Origin: Allolobophora icterica
Taxonomy: Eukaryota > Annelida > Clitellata > Crassiclitellata > Lumbricidae
Assembly: GCA_963556255.1 (NCBI GenBank)
Contig: OY744608.1
Span: forward strand, 7,108,523-7,172,522
Length of the DNA stretch: 64,000 nucleotides
Direction of reading: 5' to 3'
Shown: piece by piece, positions 1 to 10,932 of the stretch
How positions within the stretch are numbered: position 1 is the stretch's first letter
Layout: each line of letters starts with the position of its first letter
Position numbers and translations under genes: made by a program
The notes under the pieces: generated by a model
Told to the model about the DNA's origin: nothing
Database searches by the model: none
The model's input: the letters and a program-made list of their open reading frames with translations, nothing else

Positions 1-67
<67 letters not shown>

Positions 68-90
68 ATCATACACACACACACACACAC
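1..90. repeat. (AC)n microsatellite at window edge
   Basis: Uninterrupted AC dinucleotides run from base 1 to about 64 and resume at about 75-90. The array is cut by the window boundary, so its full length is unknown. Confidence 0.95.
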
Positions 91-344
91 AACGTTATAG
101 CAATGTAATGTAAATGTACAGAAATTCTCTGCGCCACACAAAGAGAAAGAGCTCATATACAGGCGCTATATAAAATCAAGTCCACAGCAGACAGGTTGTT
201 TGTTCCGAATACGGCCGGAGTCAAGACATGGTTGACTGAGCGGTGCTAAAGTGGAGAGCGATTGTGATGGCAACGGTAGTGGTAGAATGGTTCAGGAGAG
301 GAAGCAGTTTGAAAAGTAAGCAGCACGCAGAAGTAAATTATAAG

Positions 345-445
345 CACGGGTGCACCACAGCGCAGTAGTTAGCGTTCTGGACTGTCGACGAGAAGTCAAG
401 GGGTCAAAGCCGCCACTGTCGGTTGGAAGATCAGACAGTGAGAGT
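345..445 (+). mobile_element. Possible tRNA-derived SINE head
   Basis: The stretch AGTAGTTAGCGTTCTGGAC resembles a pol III A box and the head of the SINE near 55.9 kb. A degenerate B-box-like GGGGTCAAAGCC follows about 35 bases later. An upstream GCGCTATATAAA motif (about 165) is the kind of 3' SINE end seen elsewhere in the window. The match is weak and the borders are not determined. Confidence 0.35.
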
Positions 446-462
446 GAGGACTGACCACCCGC

Positions 463-633
463 CAGGGGCGTCTACACCATAGAAACCTTGGAGCAAATGC
501 TCCATCCAAGAAATGGTGGAGATCTGTAAGTGTATGTGCCATCATTTACGGGGAGGGGGAGGATGGGGAAGGGGGAAGAGGATGGGAGGGACGGGAAGTT
601 GCTCCAATATCTTAGGGGGGATAGACGCCTCTG
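463..633. mobile_element. hAT-type MITE, family M1, copy 1
   Basis: The 171-bp element begins CAGGGGCGTCTA and ends with an imperfect inverse (TAGACGCCTCTG). The inner part of the inverted repeat includes TTGGAGCAA / TTGCTCCAA. It is flanked by a perfect 8-bp direct repeat CCACCCGC at 455-462 and 634-641. Eight-base duplications with CAG...CTG ends are typical of the hAT superfamily. No coding capacity is present. A second copy lies at 11141-11312. Confidence 0.85.
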
Positions 634-859
634 CCACCCGCCCTCATATGCCGAGGCTAAGAAAATGGTTGTCCCTTTGGGACTGCAAAAAAATCACAAA
701 AAGTAAATTTTATCAAAGTTAAATTATCAAGAATCTCCGAGTAATAAAATATCAGATCGGAAACTGTGGTCGGCAGCATTCTGTTAAACTCCAGCATTCC
801 TGGTCTGCTCCTGCGTTTTACCTTCGATTACCTTTGATTGCCTTACGTGTCTCGACAAA

Positions 860-1255
860 GAAAATTTAGCATAATGCACCGATCCATCCATCCAACCAAC
901 CATCTCTCCATACATCCATCCTTCCATCCATCCATCCATTCATTCATCCATCCATCCATCCTTCCATCCATCCATGATCCATCCATCCATCCAAACAAAC
1001 ATCCATCCATCCATTTATCCATTCTTCTTACCCTCTTCTTTCTTCTTTTCTACCTTATTTCCTACTTTCCACCCTACCTTCCATGATCCATCCATCCTTT
1101 CTTTCTTCATTCTTTCCTCCCTTCCTGCCGTCATTCCTTCCTTCCCTATTTCCTACACCTCCCTTCTATCATCCCTCCTTCTCTCTCTTTCATCCACCTT
1201 TCTTCTCTGCCTCCCAGTCTTCGTTAATTCCTTCCTTTCATTGTCCTTCCACCTT
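860..1255. repeat. (CCAT)n and CT-rich low-complexity tract
   Basis: Degenerate CCATCCAT repeats (about 880-1020) pass into a pyrimidine-rich stretch. Long open frames here translate to HPSIHPS-type repeats and are not genes. Confidence 0.85.
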
Positions 1256-1312
1256 GTAATCGAGAATTTATATAGCACCGCTCAGAATCAGAGGCGCTCC
1301 GACCCGGGTCAG

Positions 1313-1550
1313 CAGGGCCGTTTAAAGGTCGTCCTAAGCCCTATAGGCACTCTTGCATTCGTAGACCTCAACTCAACTACCAACTCTGCATTAAAGCTAA
1401 GCGCATTCGCATTATTTACGCAAAGTTATTAAATTTGAATTTGCTGTTATTTGCAATTTTCTTTTTTCCATTTTTCCGGTCAATTATTCAATATCTCATT
1501 TTCAGACTTTCGTAGGCCCTATAGGCACAGTGGTGGATAAGACGGCCCTG
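1313..1550. mobile_element. hAT-type MITE, 238 bp
   Basis: The ends are CAGGGCCGTTTAA and, inverted, TAAGACGGCCCTG. Flanks CGGGTCAG (1305-1312) and CGGGTATG (1551-1558) are an 8-bp duplication with two mismatches, so this is an older insertion. Inside, the phrase CCCTATAGGCA occurs near both ends. There is no transposase reading frame. Confidence 0.7.
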
Positions 1551-1714
1551 CGGGTATGTGTTTTCACTGAAAAAGAGAAATGTTTTCAGGCGCTTGCGGA
1601 ACAGGACAGAAGAGAGTGAGGAGGTCAAGCCTAAGAGCCCGAGGCAGGCGGTTCCAGCTGAAAGGGCCCACGACCGCAAAACTACGAGATTGTGTCGTAG
1701 CAGTGCGCATCATC

Positions 1715-2000
1715 ACCTTCCTTCCATCCATTCATCCTTCCTTCCTTCACACTACCTGCCTTCCTCCTTCCTTCTTTCGTCTATTTCTTCTTCCTTCCTT
1801 CATTCCATCTTTCTTTTCTTCCATCATCTTCCTTCATTCCATCTTTCCCTTCCCTCCCTTCATTTCCTCCTCCCTCCCTCCAGCTCTTCCTTCTTTCCTT
1901 CCAGCCTTCCTTCATTCCACCTACCTTCCTTTCTTTCCTTTTTCCTCACTTCCTTCCTTCATTCCATCCGTCTTTCCTTCCTTCGTGGCTTTCAGACATT
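1715..2000. repeat. (CTTC)n degenerate pyrimidine tract
   Basis: Repeats of CTTC/CTTT with interruptions. It creates long spurious frames in several phases. Confidence 0.85.
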
Positions 2001-2548
2001 CATATAATTTAACGACCAACCCTATCCTCCACCTGCAGCGATCACCAATAACAACACACCACTGCAGACCCTTCCGTCAACCACAAGCCACCTCTCAACC
2101 ATTCAACAGACACAACCCCATCAGCATCATCATTACATTCTAATTATATGTTGCCTTGCGATTACATTACAGAGCCCAGCCGTCTTGTTTTTTGTCATAA
2201 CAGGACAATCCTTGTGCCGGACCTGTCACTAGGTGGCATCGGTCTGTGTATATCTCCAAAGACCATTCGTCTACAGGCCGTCGTCTGAACGGAAATAATA
2301 ATAATAATAAACACGCCACTCTCCGGGCCCAGCCCTACCCAGCCCAGCCCAGCCCAGCCCAGCCAAGCCCAGCTCGGTCCGGCGCGGCCAAACCCGGGCC
2401 AGTCCCGTATTGATTTTCCCCGTCCCGCACACTGTCGCCATCTATCGAGTTTTGAGTCATTTCCCGACGCCTCTTGGCTCCTGCTAGTAATCAATACTCC
2501 CGGCCGTCTCTCGGGCGCCAAACGAAGCAGACGATCAGTGACGCCCGT
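2001..2548 (+). promoter_or_regulatory. GC-rich 5' flank of the ankyrin gene, possible promoter
   Basis: This stretch precedes the presumed first coding exon. It becomes GC- and CpG-rich from about 2325, after a short (AAT)n at 2298-2310, and contains an (AGCCC)n run at about 2333-2375. I see no convincing TATA box in the expected place. A CpG-rich, TATA-less start is plausible. The assignment rests on position only, and the transcription start cannot be fixed from sequence. Confidence 0.35.
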
Positions 2549-2567
2549 CTGCCTGCCTGCCTGCCTG

Positions 2568-2642
<75 letters not shown>

Positions 2643-2643
2643 C
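2549..2643 (+). repeat. (CCTG)n tetranucleotide tract in presumed 5' UTR
   Basis: About 23 CCTG units with one TGCTG interruption end about 118 bases before the presumed start codon. If transcription starts upstream, the RNA would carry a CCUG run in its leader. The frames spanning it (repeating CLPA) are artefacts of the repeat. Confidence 0.9.
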
Positions 2644-2760
2644 TCGATCATCATCATCGTCGAACTGGCCATTTGTGGTCAGTATTATTCAGCCGATTTC
2701 ACGGACCGGACGGACATTACACGCTACTCACCGCAGCAGACGACGAATTGACCAAACAAG

Positions 2761-2856
2761 ATGGCGTCGTCGGACGAGGGATCGGAACCCAAGTCTGGAG
2801 CAGCTGACGTTGTACCAGGCTTCGAACCAGACAACATGAAGCTCGTAGCAAAGAAG
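2761..2856 (+). CDS. Ankyrin, presumed first coding exon (32 codons)
   Basis: An ATG in a strong Kozak setting (AACAAGATGG) opens a 32-codon frame ending in two lysines. A clean donor AAG|GTCAGT follows at 2857, in phase 0. The peptide is acidic and low in complexity (MASSDEGSEPKSG...) with a basic end (KLVAKK). The next exon with ankyrin homology (51642) also starts in phase 0 with Ser-Asp. In vertebrate ankyrins a short variable N-terminal peptide ending in lysines precedes this same Ser-Asp. I infer that this exon splices to 51642, giving a 48,785-base first intron. The peptide itself has no diagnostic domain, so it could belong to another transcript or be one of several alternative first exons. 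An RNA read across the junction would settle it. Confidence 0.6.
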
Positions 2857-2877
2857 GTCAGTTCGCCTAATAATTAA

Positions 2878-2975
2878 TTGGTTAGTTACTGTTTAACGAA
2901 ACTGTGTCATAACAAAGATGATTGGCGTCGCCCTCTTCCTTTATCCAGCCTTGGGACTGGCACCACGTGAGGTCG
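2878..2975 (+). repeat. Dispersed repeat family D2, copy near exon 1
   Basis: The core reads TGTTTAACGAxACTGTGTCAT, AACAAAGATGATTGGCGTCG, then a pyrimidine-rich piece and CTTGGGACTGGCACCAC. Other copies lie near 4500, 5625, 11868, 14195 and 56235 (+), with partial or inverted pieces near 41010 and 59330. No terminal repeats or coding sequence were found. The type of element is unknown. Confidence 0.7.
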
Positions 2976-3084
2976 GGTTTTGGCGGTGTTGGCGTAATAA
3001 TTGTCTTCGTGTCATTAGGTCATTAGGGTGCAACGGGCAGACTCTGCTGTGTTATGTACGTCAGAAAGTGGACCTTGGTGGTGA

Positions 3085-3260
3085 AACTAAATCTACCCTT
3101 CTTTCATTCTTTCCGTCTTTCCTGCCTTCCTTCCATTTGTTCAGCTTTTCTTTCTGTCTTCCAATCAATCAATCAATCAATCGGAAGTTATGTAGCGCCC
3201 GTTCAAGATCTCCACTTAGAGGCGCTCGATAGGCTCTTCCATAGTCTTTCTTTCAGGTGA
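3085..3260. repeat. Pyrimidine tract, (AATC)n and SINE-like fragment
   Basis: A CTTC-rich piece is followed by (AATC)n at about 3161-3181. A fragment with TATGTAGCGCCCGTTCAAGA then resembles pieces at 41990 and 45787 (ATATAGCGCCTCTTCAAGA). It is probably the end of an inverted SINE. Confidence 0.5.
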
Positions 3261-3320
3261 CATTTCGATCCCTCATTATTAATTATCTTCGTATTACTTA
3301 AATTGTTTCACTGATTTATT

Positions 3321-3548
3321 CAGTGCCGGATTTAGACTTGGTGAGGCTCTGGCCTAAACTATACAAAGCTTGGACACCCTTGTGTTACAAATTACACCAG
3401 AAGGTCTCACAAAATTGAAAACATAATGCCTTTTAATTATTTAATATCAAGGCATTTTTAAGAGTGAAAAATTCACATTATTTTCAAATGAATGCATTTA
3501 CTCTTGCAAGATGGAATTTGCTACACAAGCCGTTTAAAAAGATTCAAC

Positions 3549-3603
<55 letters not shown>

Positions 3604-3741
3604 CACAAAGAATAAAGATTCTACATAACATATACATATATATTATATATTATAGCAGACATAAAAATTAAATCTCTCCCCGAAAAATTCTGATTGTGAA
3701 GCCCTACCTACATTTGTAGCTTTTGCCTAAATCCGGCACTG
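3321..3741. mobile_element. hAT-type MITE, 421 bp, with internal (TA)n
   Basis: It begins CAGTGCCGGATTTAG and ends with the exact inverse CTAAATCCGGCACTG. Flanks GATTTATT (3313-3320) and CATTTATT (3742-3749) are an 8-bp duplication with one mismatch. A (TA)n run occupies about 3551-3600. CAGTG...CACTG ends with 8-bp duplications indicate hAT. No transposase is encoded. Confidence 0.85.
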
Positions 3742-3856
3742 CATTTATTCCCTCGTTTCTCTTCTTCCCTCCCTCCCTCCTTCGATCCTTACTTTCTTCG
3801 ATCCTTCCATTATTTCCTTCCTTCATTTATCCTTTCTTTCCTTCCTTCCTGCCTTT

Positions 3857-4045
3857 GTGGCCATTGTGAGACGCTGTACCAGATTGATTAGAGCCTCGCC
3901 TTTTAACGAGGAGAGTAGGGGTTCGAGCCTTCTTTCAGACGGTTGCTGTGTAGGGACTTTGAGCAAGTCCTTCGCAAAGAATTGCACAGCGCCATCGATT
4001 GGTGCTTGGTCGTTAGATAAATACGTAATTATGATTCGTCGTTTT
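3857..4045 (+). mobile_element. tRNA-derived SINE family S1, copy 1
   Basis: A pol III B box (GGGTTCGAGCC type, about 3929) follows a tRNA-like head by the usual spacing. The downstream body includes GTGTAGGGACTTTGAGCAAG and GCGCCATCGATTGGTGCTTG. The same head and body recur at 51838 (+), 52912 (-) and 55478 (-), which defines a family. It is flanked on both sides by CTTC-type low-complexity DNA. Confidence 0.75.
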
Positions 4046-4097
4046 GCAGCAACTATGTAGTTACTTTACATCTCACCTTCCGTTAGTCCATTCTTAT

Positions 4098-4465
4098 CTC
4101 CTTCCTTCCATCGTTCGTTCGTTCGTTCGTTCCTTTCTTTCTTTCTTTCTTTCTTCATTCCTTCGTTCCTTCCTTCGTTCGTTCCTTCGTTCGTTCCTGC
4201 CTTCCATCCTTCCTTTCTTCTATCCTTCCTTCCTCCTATCTTCCATCCTTCCTTCCTTCCTTCTTTCCTTCCTTCCTTCTTTCCTTCCTTCCTTCTTTCC
4301 TTCCTTCCTTTCTTTCTTCCTTCATATGCGTCGTTCTTTTCTTAATACTTTCTTTCGTTTCTTTTTCCTGTACATCACATTGTCCCCAAACTCCATCTTT
4401 TATCCATCCATCCATCGTTCGCTTTTCTTTCCTTCTTTCCTTCCTCGTTTCTTCACTGCCATGAA
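4098..4465. repeat. (CTTC)n/(GTTC)n degenerate microsatellite
   Basis: Runs of TTCG, TTCC and TTTC tetramers with a less repetitive centre at about 4325-4400. The reading frames are repeat artefacts. Confidence 0.85.
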
Positions 4466-4499
4466 AGCTCCATTTGTTTCCGTCCATAGGCAGATATTT

Positions 4500-6620
4500 T
4501 CTGCTTAACTACCTTGTGGTATAACAAAGATTACTTGCTTCGCCCTCTTTCTTTATCATGGCTTCGGACTGGCAAGACCACAGTACGGGCAGTGGCGGAG
4601 TTTAGATAAGTAGTATAGTTTCCAGAGTTTAGCGACATCTTGGGGCTGCGATGCAGTTTACGTCGACCTTCCCTTATTCCATTTTGTGGATTGCGACGTA
4701 TAGGCCTGCTCACTAGTTAAAAGCGGATCGGCAGTTTAACGATATCTTTTGGCATGGTATCAAAGTTCGTTGACGGCGCAGGCACATAACTAGCTTTTTT
4801 CGTTTGGGGGGGCTTAAGCCTTGAACATGGCAACATTTATACAGTGTTCATACGAATTTTAGCCGAAAGCATACAACGGCTTGACTTGTTTGGGGGGCTT
4901 CAACTTCGTTTGGGGGGGGCTTAAGCCCCCCCAAGCCCAACGCTAGATACGTCCCTGTGACGGCGACAGAAATTATTTTGAACAGTTCTTACCATTCGTA
5001 TCTCAACATGACTCCACTGTTCGACGGGAGATGTTATCCAGAGTTTAACGACATCTTATGGCAGCAAAGACGTTTTACAGCGACAGAATTTTCGTTATAT
5101 TATTTTTTTGGAGTAAATATAACTCTCACAGTTTAACTAATTGATTTTTTAAAACCATTTTCGTGACAACGTCTATCAATGGCGGCTGAGGAATTTTAAA
5201 TTTTTATTTCTAAATGTTTAATAGTTCGATATCCTACATATATGGAACTATAGTCTGCAATATAATTATGATTATTAAGAAAAGCAAAAAGTGAAGTAAT
5301 GGACCAATGAGGTGATATAGGACTTAATGTAATACAGGAGGAGTAACCCATTGTTTGACGACATCCTATTGCTACAAAGGTCGTTGACGTCTTTAAAGGT
5401 CATTGATATAGTTAAGTTCATTTTCATTATATATCCTCGCCAAGCAATTTCGTCTTGTAATATTGTAATACACAGGACTCCGTGCCATTGTAATAAAGAG
5501 GACTGCGCGTATACCTTTACTTATAGGCGAACAGTATTCTTAAAAGAGGTGTGTAATTATTTTTGAAGCGTCCTCGTCGTTCGATGGGATAACTGCATTC
5601 TTTCATTTGACCACTAGTTAAAAGTTGGTTGGTTAGTTGTTGTTTAACGACACTGTGTAATAACAAAGATGATTAGGGTCAGCCCTTCTTTCTCCAGGCT
5701 TGGGACTGGCTATGCCAGAGTAAGATCAGTGGCGGAGTTTAACGAGTTTTATGAAAAAGGTGGATGGATTCAGAGTTTAACAACTCTGTACGACAACAAA
5801 GGCCGTTGACGTCGACAGAAATTATTTTGGCTTAATACAGGTTTATTTATGAAAAAGGAATTTGTAACGTTTGCTGGAAAAGCCTTTTTACCCATAAGAT
5901 GTCGTGAATGGATACTATCCACTAAAGCTAGTAAATAAAATACTACTTTTATTTCCACACCTTTAAAAGGATGTAATCAGCCGCTATATATATCGTGTAA
6001 CTCCATCGGCTAATCGTTTAAATAGTTTCACTTGACGATATGTTATGGCTACCAAGGCTTTTCCCGCAAATGTTAGAAATACTAAATGAATTTTATTAAA
6101 AACACGTCTATTAAACGCAGTTGATAATAATTATACATGTTTTAATTTGTTCCCAATGTCAAGCGTTTGATGACAATATTTTGCTGTCAGCATGACTGGT
6201 AAGACAACGAAATTGGTTTATATATAGCACTCTAAAACTAATTTAAAGGTGTCTTAACGCAAAACTAACATCATTTCGTGTCCGTATGAATTCCAAGAGT
6301 TTAGCAACATCTTAGAAAATCAAGAGACGTTGACTTTGATGAAAAAACATTTTTTACAGTTTCACCTTTACATCTGAGATCCACAGCTGAAGTTGGATTA
6401 GAATGAGACTACCAAGGCTATTGACATCGACGTTAAGTGAACTTAAAAGCGTTTTCAAGGTGTCCAAGCAGACTTCGACATAGAATATTACATTGCTTTA
6501 TGTAGCCAGCTTAATAACTTGGAATGATATAGTAGCAATAGTATCCAGCATTCCAGCATGTCAGCAGTGTCTTATGGCTAACATCGATCCTACCTTACCT
6601 CCTATGAGTGGTAAATTTTT
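4500..6620. repeat. Cluster of dispersed repeats D1 and D2
   Basis: D2 pieces lie near 4505-4590 and 5625-5725. D1 pieces (core GTTTAACGACATCTTATGG ... GCCGTTGACGTCGAC, often followed by AGAAATTATTTTGAACAG) lie near 4735, 5040, 5350, 5775, 6040 and 6300. They are diverged, partial and all in + orientation as far as I can see. No coding sequence was recognised. Confidence 0.65.
4779..4957. mobile_element. hAT-type MITE, 179 bp, inserted in a D1 copy
   Basis: The ends are CAGGCACATAACTAGC and, inverted, CAGGGACGTATCTAGC (13 of 16 matching). A perfect 8-bp duplication TGACGGCG lies at 4771-4778 and 4958-4965. The host sequence is a D1 repeat, which reads on correctly when the MITE and one duplication are removed. 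Internal G runs (GGGGGGGCTTAAGCC) form their own small palindromes. Confidence 0.85.
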
Positions 6621-7080
6621 CTACCATTATTGATCAATAAATGCAATGTAACCCCAAGTTACTAATGTAAATTGGATATAAACTGATCTAGTCCTGGTTT
6701 CTACAGAGGTCTGTACACAAAGAAGAAGGAAGGATATAAGGAAAGAATGATGGAAGGAAAGATGGAAGAATGCAAACAAGAGAGGAAAGATGGGAGGCAG
6801 GGAGGGTCTAGCGCTTTTATCTTTACGACTTACCTGGTTGCACAGGTAAATGGTACTTGGGTGTGCATTTGACCACAACGTTACACTTGCTTCTAGCTGA
6901 TTTTCTGCCTTCTTCCTGTCTTGTCTGCTTCCGTCCATTTTTCTATCGCCCTGTCTTTCTTATATACACGGGCGGCGGCTACACCCTCTTTTGTTTGATC
7001 TTCTAACTGTCTATCTCCCTCTTGCTCCATCCGTCCCTCCCTATCTCGCATTTTCTCTCTCATTCTCGAAAATCTCTCCC
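6621..7080. other. No recognisable gene; AG-rich/CT-rich tracts
   Basis: A purine-rich stretch (about 6720-6810) and a CT-rich stretch (about 6900-7110) flank ordinary-looking sequence. I see no exon or transposon signature. Confidence 0.5.
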
Positions 7081-7106
7081 TCTCTCTCCCCTCCCTACTT
7101 ATCTAT

Positions 7107-7191
<85 letters not shown>

Positions 7192-7695
7192 TGTCCCTCT
7201 GTCTCTCTGTCTTCTTGCTTCTTTGCTTTCATGCTCACTCCCTTGCTTCTGCGTCCTCCTTCTCGTCCTTGTTTGCTCCAGTCCTTCCTTCCTGCTCTCT
7301 GCTTGGGTGATTGATTTAGTTCTACCTCTCGCCTGCTTGATTGTTTGCCATCCATCCATCCATCCATCCATCCATCCATCCATCCATCAATCCATCCATC
7401 CATCCACCGACCCACCAACGTAACCATCCAGCCATCGATTCATGGGTCCATCCATCCATTCATCCGCCCGTCCACATCTAATCATCCATCCGTCAAACAG
7501 TCCCTTCCTCCTTCCCTCCCTCCCTACCTCCCTTTCACCTCCCTCCATCCCTCCCTCCCTCCCTCCCTCCCTCCCTCCCTCCCTCCCTCCCTCCCTTCCA
7601 TCCTTCCTTCCTTCCTTCCTTCCTTCCTTCCTTCCTTCCTTCCTTCCTTCCTTCCTTCCTTCCTTCCTTCCTTCCTTCCTTCCTTCCTTCCTTGA
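7081..7695. repeat. (CT)n, (CATC)n, (CTCC)n and (CTTC)n block
   Basis: (CT)n occupies about 7112-7185, (CATC)n about 7348-7410, (CTCC)n about 7528-7594 and (CTTC)n about 7600-7694. The strand stays pyrimidine-rich throughout. Frames such as [12 protein letters not shown] and PSFLPSF are artefacts. Confidence 0.95.
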
Positions 7696-7947
7696 TTGAG
7701 TTCTTCCGTCTTTCCTTCCGTCATTCTCTCCTTATATCCTTCCTTCTTCCTTCTCTCATTCATTCCTTGTATCCTTGTTTCTAAGCTTCTTTCCATCCTT
7801 AATTCGTCTGTTCCCATTGAGTCCTTTGCCGCACACGATCTACAGATGAATCACCAGACATTAATGAATCATAATCAACCGATGATTCACTTTGCATGGC
7901 TGGACTTAGAGACTGATTCGATCGATTGGCCAACCAGTCGCGGTATT

Positions 7948-7949
<2 letters not shown>

Positions 7950-8014
<65 letters not shown>

Positions 8015-8262
8015 CACACACACACACAGGCAGGCAGGCAGGCAGGTAGGCACACAAACAGACAGACACGCAGGCAGACAGACAGACACGCAGACAGACA
8101 GACAGGCAGGCACACAGACAGACAGACATGAAGGCATGCATACATACATACATACATACATACATACATACATACATACATACATACATACATACATACA
8201 TACATACATACATACATACACTGATACATACATACACATACATACATACATACATACATACA
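7950..8262. repeat. (CAGA)n, (GGCA)n and (CATA)n block
   Basis: Near-perfect CAGA units (7951-8007), short CA and GGCA runs (8008-8050), a mixed CAGA/CACG section, then CATA units (8138-8262). The tetramers change by single bases from block to block, as expected from successive slippage after point mutation. Confidence 0.95.
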
Positions 8263-8433
8263 TGCAGATAGAGACATGAGCAGTGTTGCATTGGAGACTC
8301 ACTACATAATGAACTCGTAATCGTAATCGCAGAGAAACGGTCCCATTACAACGAGTTCATTAAAATCATCGTCTCCGCAACCACCACCACCACCATCATT
8401 GTTATGACATGTTTATAATAATGGCAATGATGA

Positions 8434-8553
<120 letters not shown>

Positions 8554-8657
8554 TATTTTTTTGCCCTGAAGTTCTTCATTCCATCAAGGTCTTAGAGATT
8601 AGATAAGTTATTTTTCTGGAACGGTTATCCCTCATCCAAGTCAGCTTGGGCTGTAAC

Positions 8658-8777
<120 letters not shown>

Positions 8778-8926
8778 ATTAATACTAAATAACAACAAGA
8801 ATAACAACAATAGATAATAACAAAAATAATAACCATTACTGATATTACTATTATTATCGGTTTTCCGATATACGACAACTCCTCTGAGCCACTTGTTTGG
8901 GTAGGGTGGATGGGAAGGACGGAAGG

Positions 8927-8985
8927 AAAAAAGAAGGAAAGAGAGTGACGGATAGTCCATCCGTCACTCTCTTTCCTTCTTTTTT
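8927..8985. repeat. Perfect 27-bp inverted repeat, 5-bp loop
   Basis: Arms 8927-8953 and 8959-8985 match over all 27 bases, with AGTCC between them. The stem is purine-rich on one arm (AAGGAAAGAGAGTGACGGAT at its inner end). There is no T-run or coding context to make it a terminator. A short direct duplication (ATTGAGGGATGAACTGAAG, twice) follows at about 8998-9036. Confidence 0.9.
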
Positions 8986-9131
8986 GCCTTCATAATAATT
9001 GAGGGATGAACTGAAGATTGAGGGATGAACTGAAGTAGATGGGATTGTTGTGGAAAAGTGCATTGGGTTTAACGGTCTTCATGAAGACAGGGTGAGCGAG
9101 GAGACAGAAATGCATTATGAAGTGTACGTGG

Positions 9132-9760
9132 AAGGAAGGAAGGAAGGAAGGAAGGAAGGAAGGAAGGAAGGAAGGAAGGAAGGAAGGAAGGAAGGAAGGA
9201 AGGAAGGAAGGAAGGAGGGAGGGAGGGAGGGAGGGAGGGAGGGAGGGAGGGAGGGAGGGAGGGAGGGAGGGAGGGAGGGAGGGAGGGAGGGAGGGAGGGA
9301 GGGAGGGAGGGAGGACGACCGTGTGAGTTTGGGTGTGGGTGGGTTGGGTGGATGGGTGGGTGGGTGGGATTTGGGTGGGCGGGTTTGGGCGGGTGCACGG
9401 GACGGACGGACGGAAGGATGGGTGGGTTGGATTGGTGGATGGATTGATGGATGGATGCACGGATGGATGGATACATGCATGGATTGATGGATTGACGATG
9501 GATTTGTGGTTGGATGGGAGAATGAGAGAGTTGGATTGATGGACGGACTAATTAATGAAAGGGTCGATAGATCGATGGATCGGAGTGTTTGTGAGTTGGA
9601 AGATGGAAGGAAGGATGGAGGGAGGAGAAATGGACGGATGAACGGGTCGGTGGGTTGGTGGGTTGGTACGAGGAGGGATAGATGGACGGACGGATGGACA
9701 GGTGTATGGTTTAATACATGGGAGAGGGAGCGTTGGGGAATGGAGAGAGGGATGGGCTGA
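9132..9760. repeat. (GGAA)n then (GGGA)n, followed by GGAT/GGGT-rich tract
   Basis: About 20 GGAA units (9132-9213) switch abruptly to about 25 GGGA units (9213-9313). A degenerate GGGT/GGAT/GGAC region then extends to about 9760. The + strand is G-rich throughout. Long frames of alternating EGGR are spurious. Confidence 0.95.
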
Positions 9761-9789
9761 GGAGTGGTTGTTGTTTGTCAGCTATTTAT

Positions 9790-10932
9790 TAGGGACCTGC
9801 GAAGCTTCGATATTCGATTCGAAAACGAATCGGGCGGCGGTATTCGATTCGATTCGAAAATGATGTCATGATTCGAAAAATTTCGAATCTTTTTCGGAAA
9901 AATGATTAGCCCTTTGTTGTAAACTAATTGTTTTAAATGTTTACTGCGCGTGGATTGGTTGTTGAATTTCTACGTGCAACGCGGCACACGACGACAGCAA
10001 ACCCTCAGCAACAGTGAATTGAAAAGGAAATTTCGTGAAGTAGGCCAACCTCTGATTTAGTTCTATAAAATGTAGGCCTACATTTCTCAGGATTCTTACC
10101 GTTCACATAGATTTCATGCCCTGAAAATGGTTGCACTGTTTCCAAGCACCTAAGCTTATATTCGCGAATTCATGAACAGTTCTTCTCAGAGATGAAACTA
10201 ACAAAATTCAAAAACGAATGCGGACTAACAGAATGATGACAATCTCCAATGAACTTCGAATTGCCTCTTCGAACATTAAACCAAACATTCCGGATTTGTG
10301 TGGTGGGAAGAAGTGTCAGATCTCACCTTAATCGTTATTATATATTAAATATTGCACACCTAGCAAAATGGATGCATTGTACAGACTAACAGTTTTATGT
10401 ATTTTTAAACTGAAGAAACTTGAAACATATTTTTTTTATTGTAGAACTGTAGGCATTAGGATAATTATGTTTTCATCATAAAAATTATTTTCATTTATTT
10501 TAAACTTGAAGTTTAACCGAAATTAATATTTTCTCATTTTCTGGGGCAAATTAATCTCCAAAAATTAGCCCTTAAAATCTTAGGGCGGCCTTCTATTGAA
10601 AGAAGTTGCCATGCCTGGGTCAGATGAATGTACACCAAAGTGTGGTTATGCAATTGGTACAATAAAGAATATACTTACTTAACTCATAAATTATTTGTGA
10701 GTTATTCTGTCAATTACCTTAATGTTTAGTTTAATTGATTTTAAACTGCAGAAATGTTATTGAGATATTGATACTGTAGTACGCCTGTGCTATCACATTC
10801 ACACTATTTGAATATCAAAACATGGTTTCGGTACCCGCTGATTCGATTCGAGATTCGATTCGAATTCGAATCTTAACCCCCGATTCGATTCGAGATTCGA
10901 TTCGACGGAAATTTGTGATTCGCAGGTCCCTA
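9790..10932. mobile_element. Non-autonomous hAT element, 1143 bp
   Basis: The terminal inverted repeats are TAGGGACCTGCGAA and TTCGCAGGTCCCTA, a perfect 14-bp match. They are flanked by a perfect 8-bp duplication CTATTTAT (9782-9789 and 10933-10940). Both subterminal regions carry many GATTCGATTCGAA-type motifs, which in hAT elements often serve as transposase binding arrays. The interior has no transposase frame and includes a LINE-like 3' tail (about 10620-10685, ending AATAAAGAATATACTTACTT) resembling the one at 12.8 kb. It needs a transposase from elsewhere in the genome. Confidence 0.92.
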
